A stretch of 64,000 nucleotides of DNA from Pelotomaculum thermopropionicum SI (lineage in GTDB: Bacteria; Bacillota; Desulfotomaculia; Desulfotomaculales; Pelotomaculaceae), in assembly GCA_000010565.1 (NCBI GenBank), contig AP009389.1, forward strand, positions 1,426,001-1,490,000, written 5' to 3'. The notes under the pieces were generated by a model. That model was not told the DNA's origin and ran no database searches. It was given only the letters and a program-made list of their open reading frames with translations. Made by a program: the position numbers and the translations under genes. Shown here one piece after another: positions 18,475 through 24,545 of this stretch. The first letter of the stretch is position 1. Each line of letters starts with the position of its first letter.

Positions 18475-18678
18475 TTAGGCCATTTCTGCAAGCCTGGGAA
18501 GTGTGCACAGCATTGTGCACAGGCCCCCAGGGGGGGAGGGCAGCCGCGGGGCCGGAGAGATACCTCGAACAGTTTTTACGGACAAAAGGGCCGTCAATTG
18601 ATACAGGGCACCCATGTCCCTTATTGCGTCAACGGCCTTCGCAAACTCGGCGGCACGGCGGATAGTCTTCTCATTCAC
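18475..18678 (-). CDS. Possible small element protein (doubtful)
   Basis: An open frame of about 67 codons from GTG 18678 encodes a helical N-terminus (KTIRRAAEFAKAVDAI) followed by a Pro-rich tail. It lies beyond the terminator that closes the element's minus-strand operon and has no clear ribosome site, so it may not be a gene. Otherwise the 18351-18709 stretch holds nothing I can name. Confidence 0.25.
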   Translation of the reverse strand: MNEKTIRRAAEFAKAVDAIRDMGALYQLTALLSVKTVRGISPAPRLPSPPGGLCTMLCTLPRLAEMA

Positions 18679-18709
18679 TCGGTACAGGTTTTCGCCCCCT
18701 CTTAGGCAG

Positions 18710-18733
18710 CAAAAAACCGGCTCAGTTGCCGGT
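18710..18733 (-). terminator. Terminator of the element's minus-strand operon
   Basis: ACCGGC and GCCGGT flank a six-base loop and are followed on the minus strand by six T. The hairpin overlaps the last codons of the gene ending at 18722. Confidence 0.75.
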
Positions 18734-19153
18734 CTCCAGTTCCAGGGCACCCTCACCGCCACGCCAGGCAATCCGTAAGCGGGCAGGGACTTCATTCTTA
18801 GCCTTTGGCAGCAGGCTTTCCCTCTTGTCTAGTAAAATCCCGGCAGCCACCACCAGGTCACGCAGTCCAGCCTTGTCAATTTTGTCCGGGCCGATTTTAG
18901 CAAGCACCTGCTCGATTTTGTTCTCGATTTCCTTGACTTGCAGCATGTTCCAGTCGCTTGCCTGGCTAACAACTTCTTCCGCAAGCCATTGTTGGACGGT
19001 ACGGACAGGAATGCCAAGCCTCCGGGCAGCCTTTATACCGCTTTTCAGCTCGATGGCCAGATCAACGGCTTGCTGCCGGATTTCTTCGGGCCAAGTATTC
19101 CACGGCTTTTGCCCCTCATAGGGCCTTGGAATTGGTTCAATGGTATCAGTCAT
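18722..19153 (-). CDS. HTH protein resembling a phage terminase small subunit
   Basis: The protein has 143 residues. Residues 20-55 (IRQQAVDLAIELKSGIKAA, RTVQQWLAE) form a homeodomain-like helix-turn-helix. The middle part is helical, and the C-terminus is a short basic/acidic tail (RLRIAWRGGEGALELE) like the large-subunit-binding tail of small terminases. The ribosome site is GAGGTG before ATG 19153. It is the last gene of the operon. A terminase small subunit in an element with no other packaging gene would fit a phage satellite that redirects a helper's packaging. An alternative is a transposase-like HTH regulator. Confidence 0.55.
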   Translation of the reverse strand: MTDTIEPIPRPYEGQKPWNTWPEEIRQQAVDLAIELKSGIKAARRLGIPVRTVQQWLAEEVVSQASDWNMLQVKEIENKIEQVLAKIGPDKIDKAGLRDLVVAAGILLDKRESLLPKAKNEVPARLRIAWRGGEGALELETGN

Positions 19154-19190
19154 TTTATCACCTCATTTTCACGGTTATAATACCTGTAAA

Positions 19191-19361
19191 TTACGCCCTG
19201 AATGCTTCGTCGGGTAATTCAAGCTTTTCTAACTCGGCCTTTATCCGTGCAATCCGTTCTTGTGCGTCAGCAATACCCTCCGGGTCTTTTTCCTCGGCCA
19301 GTATCTTTTTGAAAGTCCGCAGTTTTTCTTCAAGCTCCCGCTTGTGCAGTTGGTATAACAT
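19191..19361 (-). CDS. Small coiled-coil protein of the element
   Basis: A 56-residue frame from ATG 19361 is preceded by GGAGGG eight bases upstream. It is rich in Lys, Glu and Leu with heptad-like spacing (ELEEKLRTFKKILAEE, ERIARIKAELEKLELP), so a short coiled coil is likely. It lies between the zinc-ribbon gene (4 nt) and the HTH gene. Family unknown. Confidence 0.65.
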   Translation of the reverse strand: MLYQLHKRELEEKLRTFKKILAEEKDPEGIADAQERIARIKAELEKLELPDEAFRA

Positions 19362-19364
19362 GAT

Positions 19365-19568
19365 TCAATCCCTCCAAAAACGAATTTTTGATACAGCCTC
19401 AATCAGTAAATCAGGCCACCCGCCGGGCCTGGGGACGGCAGGGCAACGATAACCCCGCCGCCTCGATTCCCGCAAGTCTATCCTTGCCATATATTCCCTG
19501 CATGGCACACAAACGCCTTGTTCCTGCCAATCCTGGTCAACTTCAACGCCGCACCGCTTGCACCGCAT
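19365..19568 (-). CDS. Small zinc-ribbon protein of the element
   Basis: This 67-residue protein has CKRCGVEVDQDW near 3 and CVPCREYMARIDL near 20, a DksA/TraR- or ribbon-like zinc-binding pattern, followed by an Arg-rich stretch. ATG 19568 follows AGGTGG by five bases and lies two bases after the preceding stop, so it is translationally linked to the 240-residue gene. Nucleic-acid binding is plausible but not shown. Confidence 0.65.
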   Translation of the reverse strand: MRCKRCGVEVDQDWQEQGVCVPCREYMARIDLRESRRRGYRCPAVPRPGGWPDLLIEAVSKIRFWRD

Positions 19569-19570
19569 AC

Positions 19571-20293
19571 TTACCACCTGGCCACCGGGATTTTTATTTG
19601 CCGGCACACTTCCTGCTTTTCCAACAGCCGCACAAGCTCATGCCTTACGTGTTCAGCCTGCCGCTTAATCCTGCCGTTGCCGGCCATGCTTGTACCGGCC
19701 AGAAGTGAGGCTTCTTGCTTCAGCAGATCGTCCAGTTCCCGCAAGGACATAATCAAATCCTCGTGGATCGACATAGCTTCGCCAATGGCCTTGTCCACCT
19801 TTTTTTGCAAATCACCCAGGGCCTTTAAGTCCGGCTCCGGTAGCGGACGCAAGGCAGGGCACAAGCTGTAAACTTGTTCCTTTAATTCCGGATAGTCGTC
19901 AACTGCTCTTAAAACGTCTTTGGCGAACATTTCCACGGCCTGCTCTTGCAGTTGCTGAATCTCGCTCAAGTGTTCCTCGGTTAGTTCTAAAATCGCCGGT
20001 TCGCACCGTGCCGCCGATACCCGGTATTCCGTTTCGACGGCTCCCCGCAACGAATCAGCCACGGTTATAAGATCAATGTCCGGTTTCGGTTGCCGCCGCT
20101 TGAGGAAGGATTTACCGGCCTTTTTCTCCTGCTCCTGGTGCTCGGCCAGGACGGTTACAACCTCATTTGCCGCCCGGCTCGCAAGGGTTCGAACGTCCAC
20201 CACTGGACGCCGCTGGATGAAAGGTATTGGTTCCGGGCCGGCCAGCCGCACCGGGACGCCGTCGGGAATACCTGTCGCCGCTGTTTTAAGCAT
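19571..20293 (-). CDS. Unrecognised 240-residue helical element protein
   Basis: I do not recognise this protein. It is soluble, starts with a Pro-rich segment, has a basic patch (KSFLKRRQPKP) near 65 and then a long helical part rich in Glu, Gln and Leu (EEHLSEIQQLQEQAVEMFAK, LKALGDLQKKVDKAIGEAM), probably coiled coil. ATG at 20293 is ten bases from AGGGAG; GTG at 20302 is an alternative. It is in the middle of the element's minus-strand operon, downstream of the primase-polymerase. Confidence 0.7.
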   Translation of the reverse strand: MLKTAATGIPDGVPVRLAGPEPIPFIQRRPVVDVRTLASRAANEVVTVLAEHQEQEKKAGKSFLKRRQPKPDIDLITVADSLRGAVETEYRVSAARCEPAILELTEEHLSEIQQLQEQAVEMFAKDVLRAVDDYPELKEQVYSLCPALRPLPEPDLKALGDLQKKVDKAIGEAMSIHEDLIMSLRELDDLLKQEASLLAGTSMAGNGRIKRQAEHVRHELVRLLEKQEVCRQIKIPVARW

Positions 20294-20308
20294 GATGCTC
20301 ACTCTCCC

Positions 20309-20527
20309 TTAATTGGTTTGCCAATCAGTCAGCACACTCGCCAAAAGCCGACGGGCCTTATCGTCGAAGTCCTTGCGGCTTAACGTCACAGTCCTCAGCC
20401 TTTCGCCATTTTGTGTTAGGATTCGCCGCACGACTTGGAGCTTACCGGCTTCCCGGTAATATTTGAAGGCCACAAACTTTGATTCGACAACTTCCGGTAT
20501 TTCGTTCTCCCACCAATTACCCGCCAC
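20309..20527 (-). CDS. Unrecognised 72-residue element protein
   Basis: GTG at 20527 follows AGGAGG by seven bases. The protein (WWENEIPEVVESKFVAFKYY, RRILTQNGERLRTVTLSRK) alternates beta-like and basic segments and could be a small DNA-binding or accessory factor. It starts one base after the stop of the upstream 35-codon frame and precedes the 240-residue gene by 15 nt. No family recognised. Confidence 0.65.
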   Translation of the reverse strand: MAGNWWENEIPEVVESKFVAFKYYREAGKLQVVRRILTQNGERLRTVTLSRKDFDDKARRLLASVLTDWQTN

Positions 20528-20528
20528 G

Positions 20529-20636
20529 TTATTTCCTCCTTTTGCTATTTTTAGTGTACTTCCGCTTCTTGGTAAGCTTCGCCTCACGCCTTTGTTCCCG
20601 CTCAAAACGCTCCAGCAGTAAATCAATTGAAAACAC
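20529..20636 (-). CDS. Possible 35-residue basic peptide
   Basis: A short frame from GTG 20636 (LLLERFEREQRREAKLTKKR) ends one base before the next start and contains that gene's ribosome site. It is very basic and helical. The start has only a weak ribosome site, so it may instead be a leader that couples translation. Confidence 0.4.
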   Translation of the reverse strand: MFSIDLLLERFEREQRREAKLTKKRKYTKNSKRRK

Positions 20637-20655
20637 CTCGCTTTTTAAACTATTG

Positions 20656-21117
20656 CTAAAAAGGCTTTTCAGCCTCGTCCAGCACCTCGCCACCTTCGGC
20701 CAACTGATGAAGTAGGCAGATCCGCTTCAATGTGGCCTCCCAATCTGCCGCAGCCTGCCGGACGCCTTCAACATCTTGCCGCCAGTAGGCCGCCTCAAAC
20801 CGGTTTTCGGCCTCAGTAAGCCGCTTTTGCAAGTCCGGGAAGTGTGTCCTTGCCCATTGGAGTGCACCTGGCCGGTAAGCCTGGTTGCACCGCTCCAACA
20901 TGCTTGTCCAGGTCAGGTGACAGATAGCTTCGGCTTTTCGTTCCTTTAGTTCCCGCACTATGGCCTTTACCTCCTCCGGGGCACCCTCCCATGAGGGGGG
21001 GGAGGGGGGACGCACCAGTTTTAGAGAATTGCCGTTGGGTTCAATGGACACACCGTGTCCAATTAGTTGGTTGATTAGCTCATATATCGATCGAATCAAT
21101 ATCCTCCCACCCCTCAA
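20656..21117 (-). CDS. Unrecognised element protein of about 150 residues
   Basis: The N-terminus (SIYELINQLIGHGVSIEPNG) resembles small docking domains seen at the start of some phage replication proteins. The rest is helical and rich in Ala, Arg and Glu (RLTEAENRFEAAYWRQD). The frame overlaps the primase-polymerase gene by 38 nt. The start may be TTG at 21117 or TTG at 21099; GGGAGG lies only three bases before the latter. An accessory role in replication is inferred from position only. Confidence 0.65.
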   Translation of the reverse strand: MRGGRILIRSIYELINQLIGHGVSIEPNGNSLKLVRPPSPPSWEGAPEEVKAIVRELKERKAEAICHLTWTSMLERCNQAYRPGALQWARTHFPDLQKRLTEAENRFEAAYWRQDVEGVRQAAADWEATLKRICLLHQLAEGGEVLDEAEKPF

Positions 21118-23017
21118 AAGTCACCGTTTCATTTTCACGTTGCTGGTTACTTTGGTTACTTCGGTAACTTTTTCCCGTGAAGCCTTGTGGCTGTAAGCTT
21201 TGCGGGTTTTCGGCACCGGTAACTTTCCGGTAACTTTCAGCACTCCCCGGTAACTTTTCTTGAAAGTTACCAAAGTTACCGTGGTTACCAAAGTTACCGT
21301 AGTTACCAAAGTTACCGATAATATATCTCCCTCTGGTAACTAACTTTAACTCACCACTTTTAGCCATTACATACACCAGTTTTTTAATATTGGCATATGG
21401 CTTACCGGTCAGGTCGGCTATTTCTTTTGGGCCTAGAGGTTCCTCCGCTTCCCGCAGCACGTCCAGAATCTCCCGCCGCTCACGTGACATCCGATATTCT
21501 GCCGCAGTTCCCATGATATTCCATGTTGTGGTTGCAGGATCGAAAGACAGGGCCAGTTCTTTTTCTTCAAGGTCTCTCCCTGTTACGTAGAGTATGGCAT
21601 CTGCCTGGCCTCTCTCACGGGTCAACACCCAGATTGCATCAGCCGCACCTGAAAGGCCGGTCGATCCCGAAAGCATGTCCACCGGATCTATTTCAGAAGC
21701 CTTTTTCAGGTGGTGGATCAGCATCATGGCCACGCCGCACCGGTCAGCCACCTGTTTCAGCCGGGCGGTATCTTCATAGTCTATGCCGTATATGTTCCCG
21801 TTCCCTCTCTGTACGGGCCGGATCCGCTGAAACGTATCTATTATCACCAGCCGGGGCTCACGTCGAAGAATTTCGGCTTCAAGAAGGGTCAGGCCATTCT
21901 CACCCAGCTTGGGCCATGAGGTATAGAAGTGAAGCTCTCTTGGAGCGGGGCCGCCGTTCAGCACCGACAGCAGCCTGCTTTTCAGCCTCCGGGGAGTATC
22001 CTCCAGGGCCAGGTACATCACCGGGCCGGGTTCCACGTCCACACCCAGGGCCTTGCCTCCGTTGGCAACGGCAACGGCCAGATTCAGGGCCAGCCAGCTT
22101 TTGCCGATTTTCGCCTTGCCGCCTAGAATGGTTAGTCCCTCCGGGAGAAGGCCGGGGACGCACCAGGCAGGGTCGGGGAAGTCCATCTTCAGGAGGTCTG
22201 TGGCTGAAACGCCTTTAGGATTACCGCCTCCTTCGGGATATTTCCAGGCTTGCTCCACTTTTAGCCGGGCTTCCCGCTCCGGGAAAGGTGGTGTGCAGTT
22301 CCGGGCTGCCTCCAGCACCAGCCGCAGGGCCTCTTCCCTGGTAAGCCCCTGCGTCCTCAGCCGGCAGGCATACCTAAAAAGAGTCACATCCCTTTGCCCT
22401 TCGGGAACGCCCGCCAGCACCCGCACCGGGTCGATTTTTGAAGAAGAATTTCCACCTGGCCTTTTCAACAGCTCCACCAGCCAGGCCGGGGCCTCTGCCG
22501 GCTCCGGCATGTCGGCAGGGGAAAGGCCGTCCACCCATCCATATTTTTTCCCGGACACATGGACGCTGCCTGGGGCCACCACATAGCCGCCGTCACCGCG
22601 AATGTCCACGCCGGGGAGTATGCCGGTTCGACACTCCACCGGAAAACCGGGCCACTGAAAGTATATATGCCGGCCTTTCCCGGTCCTCACCATCCAGGTC
22701 GGGGGGATGTGCTTCCCGCGAAGGGAAGCCTCCCCTTCCGGGCCGTCCATGTCCAAGACGACCACCTCCGACACTTTGCCGGTCACTACCGCCCAGTTAC
22801 AGCCGGGGTATTTTCCCCTCCATTGGGTTACTTCATCCCGTGTAGGCCGCCTCCGCTGATATACCCGCCATTCCGGGATACAGGGGTGCTTGCCTGGCTT
22901 AGTGCAGTCGTTTTTTCCGCAGGTACACTTTCCGTTTTTCAGACTGTGAAGCGGGATCACGGAAAACTTTTGGAAAATGTCGTCGTTTTGTGGTACACTA
23001 TACTTAGATCGGTTCAC
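21080..23017 (-). CDS. Primase-polymerase / RepA-like helicase fusion
   Basis: This is the element's replication protein (645 residues). The N-terminus (about 1-200) is a bifunctional primase-polymerase domain: a Cys-rich entry (CTCGKNDCTKPGKHPC), the catalytic DxD in VVVLDMDGPEG near 90, and GRHIYFQWPG. The centre is a RecA/RepA-type ATPase with Walker A GGKAKIGKSWLA near 300, Walker B LVIIDTFQRI near 385, and an IHHLKK motif. A winged-helix-like part follows (LGPKEIADLTGKPYANIKK). The C-terminal 100 residues are low-complexity Gly-Asn-Phe repeats encoded by 9-bp repeats. GTG 23017 is the start. It is expected to prime and unwind the excised element. Confidence 0.88.
   Translation of the reverse strand: MNRSKYSVPQNDDIFQKFSVIPLHSLKNGKCTCGKNDCTKPGKHPCIPEWRVYQRRRPTRDEVTQWRGKYPGCNWAVVTGKVSEVVVLDMDGPEGEASLRGKHIPPTWMVRTGKGRHIYFQWPGFPVECRTGILPGVDIRGDGGYVVAPGSVHVSGKKYGWVDGLSPADMPEPAEAPAWLVELLKRPGGNSSSKIDPVRVLAGVPEGQRDVTLFRYACRLRTQGLTREEALRLVLEAARNCTPPFPEREARLKVEQAWKYPEGGGNPKGVSATDLLKMDFPDPAWCVPGLLPEGLTILGGKAKIGKSWLALNLAVAVANGGKALGVDVEPGPVMYLALEDTPRRLKSRLLSVLNGGPAPRELHFYTSWPKLGENGLTLLEAEILRREPRLVIIDTFQRIRPVQRGNGNIYGIDYEDTARLKQVADRCGVAMMLIHHLKKASEIDPVDMLSGSTGLSGAADAIWVLTRERGQADAILYVTGRDLEEKELALSFDPATTTWNIMGTAAEYRMSRERREILDVLREAEEPLGPKEIADLTGKPYANIKKLVYVMAKSGELKLVTRGRYIIGNFGNYGNFGNHGNFGNFQEKLPGSAESYRKVTGAENPQSLQPQGFTGKSYRSNQSNQQRENETVTFEGWEDIDSIDI
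21266..21316. repeat. Six 9-bp iteron-like repeats inside the replicase gene
   Basis: GTTACC recurs at 21266, 21275, 21284, 21293, 21302 and 21311, an exact 9-bp period, in units GTTACCAAA and GTTACCGTR. Inverted copies (GGTAAC) lie at 21163, 21218, 21229 and 21249. They encode a Gly-Asn-aromatic tripeptide repeat in the replicase. Confidence 0.85.
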
Positions 23018-23024
23018 CTTTGGA

Positions 23025-23429
23025 TCACCGCCTTACCCCGGATACGCCGGGGCTTATTTCTTCTTCCTGGAATATTGAAAGCTGTTCCTGTGCCACGTTT
23101 TTCCAGTACCGGTACGGAAGGTACATCCGCCGGGGATGGAGCGGGCCGATTCGCTGAACGTCCGTTCTGGGGTGGTTCCGCAGGACGCCCAGGGGAATTT
23201 CGTACACCGTACCGCCGACGATATGTCTGACTATCGTGCTTTCGGGAAGCTCTGGTTCGTATCGAAGGTCTATCCCCGCCGCTCCACGGATTCGAAGGAC
23301 TTGCTCAGGCCGGATTTTCTGCTCAAAAACTACCCTGCCATTCTCACGATAGAGGACGCCGCATTTTTTCCACGTACCGTTCACGAATGCTGAAACAGCC
23401 ACACTATCCTTTTTTCGAGAACGTTTCAT
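23025..23429 (-). CDS. Unrecognised 134-residue element protein
   Basis: ATG 23429 follows GAGGTGG by six bases. The protein is basic at both ends, with a beta-rich centre (YRENGRVVFEQKIRPEQVL, GAAGIDLRYEPELPE) and a Pro/Arg-rich stretch (GPLHPRRMYLPYRYWKNVA). It ends seven bases before the replicase start and probably acts with it. No family recognised. Confidence 0.65.
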   Translation of the reverse strand: MKRSRKKDSVAVSAFVNGTWKKCGVLYRENGRVVFEQKIRPEQVLRIRGAAGIDLRYEPELPESTIVRHIVGGTVYEIPLGVLRNHPRTDVQRIGPLHPRRMYLPYRYWKNVAQEQLSIFQEEEISPGVSGVRR

Positions 23430-23459
23430 TTTCTTCCACCTCTTTTTTTTGTTTTCAAA

Positions 23460-23485
23460 AATAAAAAAGCCGCCTAATGACGGCT
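23460..23485 (-). terminator. Terminator after the excisionase-like gene
   Basis: On the minus strand AGCCG and CGGCT enclose eight bases and run into TTTTTTATTTTT. It lies about 45 nt past the HTH gene, so that gene may be separately transcribed or attenuated from the replication genes. Confidence 0.65.
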
Positions 23486-23486
23486 A

Positions 23487-23517
23487 ACGGGAAGGTTCTC
23501 GGCCTTCCCGTTTTTTT
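23487..23517 (+). terminator. Plus-strand-oriented terminator hairpin
   Basis: ACGGGAAGG and CCTTCCCGT enclose seven bases followed by seven T on the plus strand. No plus-strand gene leads into it; it may block antisense transcription into the HTH gene. Confidence 0.55.
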
Positions 23518-23528
23518 GTATTTTTTTT

Positions 23529-23702
23529 TTACCCACTCATCAGCCACTCTAAAAAACTCTCCCGGTGAATCCTGATACACTTCCTCCCTATCCGCTTTGC
23601 CCGGATTACACCTTCCCGCACCAGCCGGTAGACTACGGCCGGGCCGACACCGCTTAGTTTGGCAGCCTCCTTTACCGTGAGAAATACCGGGTGTTCGCTC
23701 AT
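23529..23702 (-). CDS. Excisionase-family HTH protein (AlpA/HTH_17 type)
   Basis: This 57-residue protein is a MerR-like excisionase-type helix-turn-helix. FLTVKEAAKLSGVG, VVYRLVREGVIRAKRIGRK and the final IHRESFLEWL are characteristic. ATG 23702 follows GGAGGTG by six bases. It is the first gene of the minus-strand block, downstream of the palindromic operator region, so it likely regulates excision or expression of the element. Confidence 0.85.
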   Translation of the reverse strand: MSEHPVFLTVKEAAKLSGVGPAVVYRLVREGVIRAKRIGRKCIRIHRESFLEWLMSG

Positions 23703-23820
23703 GGTTCCCACCTCCTTTCAGGCTGTCTTTAACAAAAAAAAGACGCTTTTGCATCTTTAATTTTTTTGTGTTGTGAAGTTTTTATAATACCATTTTTAAG
23801 TCTTATTATGCCGGGTGGTG

Positions 23821-23928
23821 TGTATACATACCGTTTTCTTGTTTCGTGAAAACAGTATGCCTAAACAATCCATTATAATTTTAATACCGTTTTATATACT
23901 ATTGTGTGTATACACATCATGTATACAT
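23821..23928. promoter_or_regulatory. Three TGTATACA palindromes, probable repressor operators
   Basis: Palindromes lie at 23821-23828 (TGTATACA), 23905-23916 (TGTGTATACACA, perfect) and 23919-23928 (ATGTATACAT, perfect). The last two are centred 13 bp apart. They sit upstream of the HTH/replication block, as expected for operators of an element repressor. Confidence 0.6.
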
Positions 23929-24044
23929 ATTTCAACTAAACTTGCGTACATAGTTAACGGTTTCCGCACAAGCTCATGGTAAAAGCGTAACATATTTGTT
24001 AACTAAAAATACGGACGTGGTTGACAGTTCCCCAGCACGGTAAT

Positions 24045-24080
24045 AAAAAAACAAAAACGCTGCACAGCCATAAGCGTTTC
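24045..24080 (-). terminator. Hairpin with T-tract near attR
   Basis: AAACGCT and AGCGTTT flank 11 bases; on the minus strand the hairpin runs into TTTGTTTTTTTATT. It could insulate the element from host transcription entering through attR. Confidence 0.5.
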
Positions 24081-24251
24081 TTATTTGTAACGCCAGGAAA
24101 TTTTATAGGTAGGAAGCGGGAAGGAAGCAGGGGAAGGACAACGGATTTGACGAAAATAAGGTACTAAAAAATACGCAAATCCGTTGTTGGTGGAAAGGCA
24201 AAAAATCCGGGAAAGCTTGTGGCTGTAGGGCTGGAGGGCTTCCGGGCCAGT

Positions 24252-24303
24252 TAGCGGTCTCCAAAACCGTTGGTTGCGGGTTCGAGTCCTGCCACCCCTG
24301 CCA
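24252..24303 (+). repeat. attR core, 52-bp direct repeat
   Basis: This is a perfect copy of 17195-17246: the 3' part of tRNA-Trp without its 5' half. It is the displaced original tRNA end. Confidence 0.93.
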
Positions 24304-24312
24304 TGAACAGCC

Positions 24313-24349
24313 GGGAGCCTCAATAGTTTGAGGCTCCCTTCACTTTTTT
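24313..24349 (+). terminator. Original tRNA-Trp terminator, displaced to attR
   Basis: GGGAGCCTCAA and TTGAGGCTCCC enclose TAGT, then TTCACTTTTTT. Before integration this would have followed tRNA-Trp directly. Confidence 0.8.
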
Positions 24350-24500
24350 GCGAATTCTACAGAAAGGCCGCTTTAGGGGCAAAACAACCGCCCGGGTAAA
24401 ATCATTCGCGGTGAGTCCGAGCATTTATATAAAAGGGCTTAACTCCTGCAAACTGGAAAAAATTATGAAATTAATTTTCACGGTGACAGCAAATGCCTAC

Positions 24501-24532
24501 AAAAAAAACGGGATTATCTTATCCCGTTTTTT
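24501..24532 (-). terminator. Terminator after the EF-G-like gene
   Basis: ACGGGAT and ATCCCGT enclose TATCTT and are flanked by A8 and T6, so it can act on both strands; it lies 14 nt past the stop at 24546. Confidence 0.8.
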
Positions 24533-24545
24533 ATGCTCTTAAATT

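Larger units (their letters stand above)
23703..24251. other. Non-coding control region of the element
   Basis: This 549-bp stretch holds no gene I accept. It contains the TGTATACA palindromes, an imperfect inverted repeat (CATACCGTTTTC at 23827 facing GAAAACAGTATG at 23848) and a hairpin near 24055. It is markedly AT-rich up to about 24060 and ends at attR. Confidence 0.7.
17195..24303. mobile_element. 7.1-kb integrative element in tRNA-Trp
   Basis: A region of 7.1 kb is bounded by perfect 52-bp direct repeats of the tRNA-Trp 3' end. A tyrosine recombinase reads inward from the intact tRNA. All other genes lie on the opposite strand: an excisionase-like HTH, an unknown 134-residue protein, a primase-polymerase/helicase, several small unknowns and a terminase-small-subunit-like HTH protein. 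No capsid, portal or conjugation genes are present. The layout (integrase, excisionase, primase-replicase, small terminase) resembles phage satellites, which is inference. The single-copy rep gene carries iteron-like repeats, suggesting the excised circle replicates. Confidence 0.9.

Noticed and set aside
21266-21316. Regular 9-bp repeats as a CRISPR array
   Set aside because: There are no spacers; the units are contiguous, encode a tripeptide repeat and lie inside a gene.
21523-22218. 231-codon plus-strand frame opposite the replicase gene
   Set aside because: The replicase motifs (Walker A/B, primase DxD) lie on the minus strand; this frame is a GC-rich shadow.
24021-24048. TTGACA at 24021 as a plus-strand promoter
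   Set aside because: The -10 match at 17 nt (TAAAAA) is poor and no plus-strand gene follows before attR.
24081-24323. Minus-strand open frame across attR
   Set aside because: Its sequence is the antisense of the duplicated tRNA-Trp end and flanking DNA, with no ribosome site.
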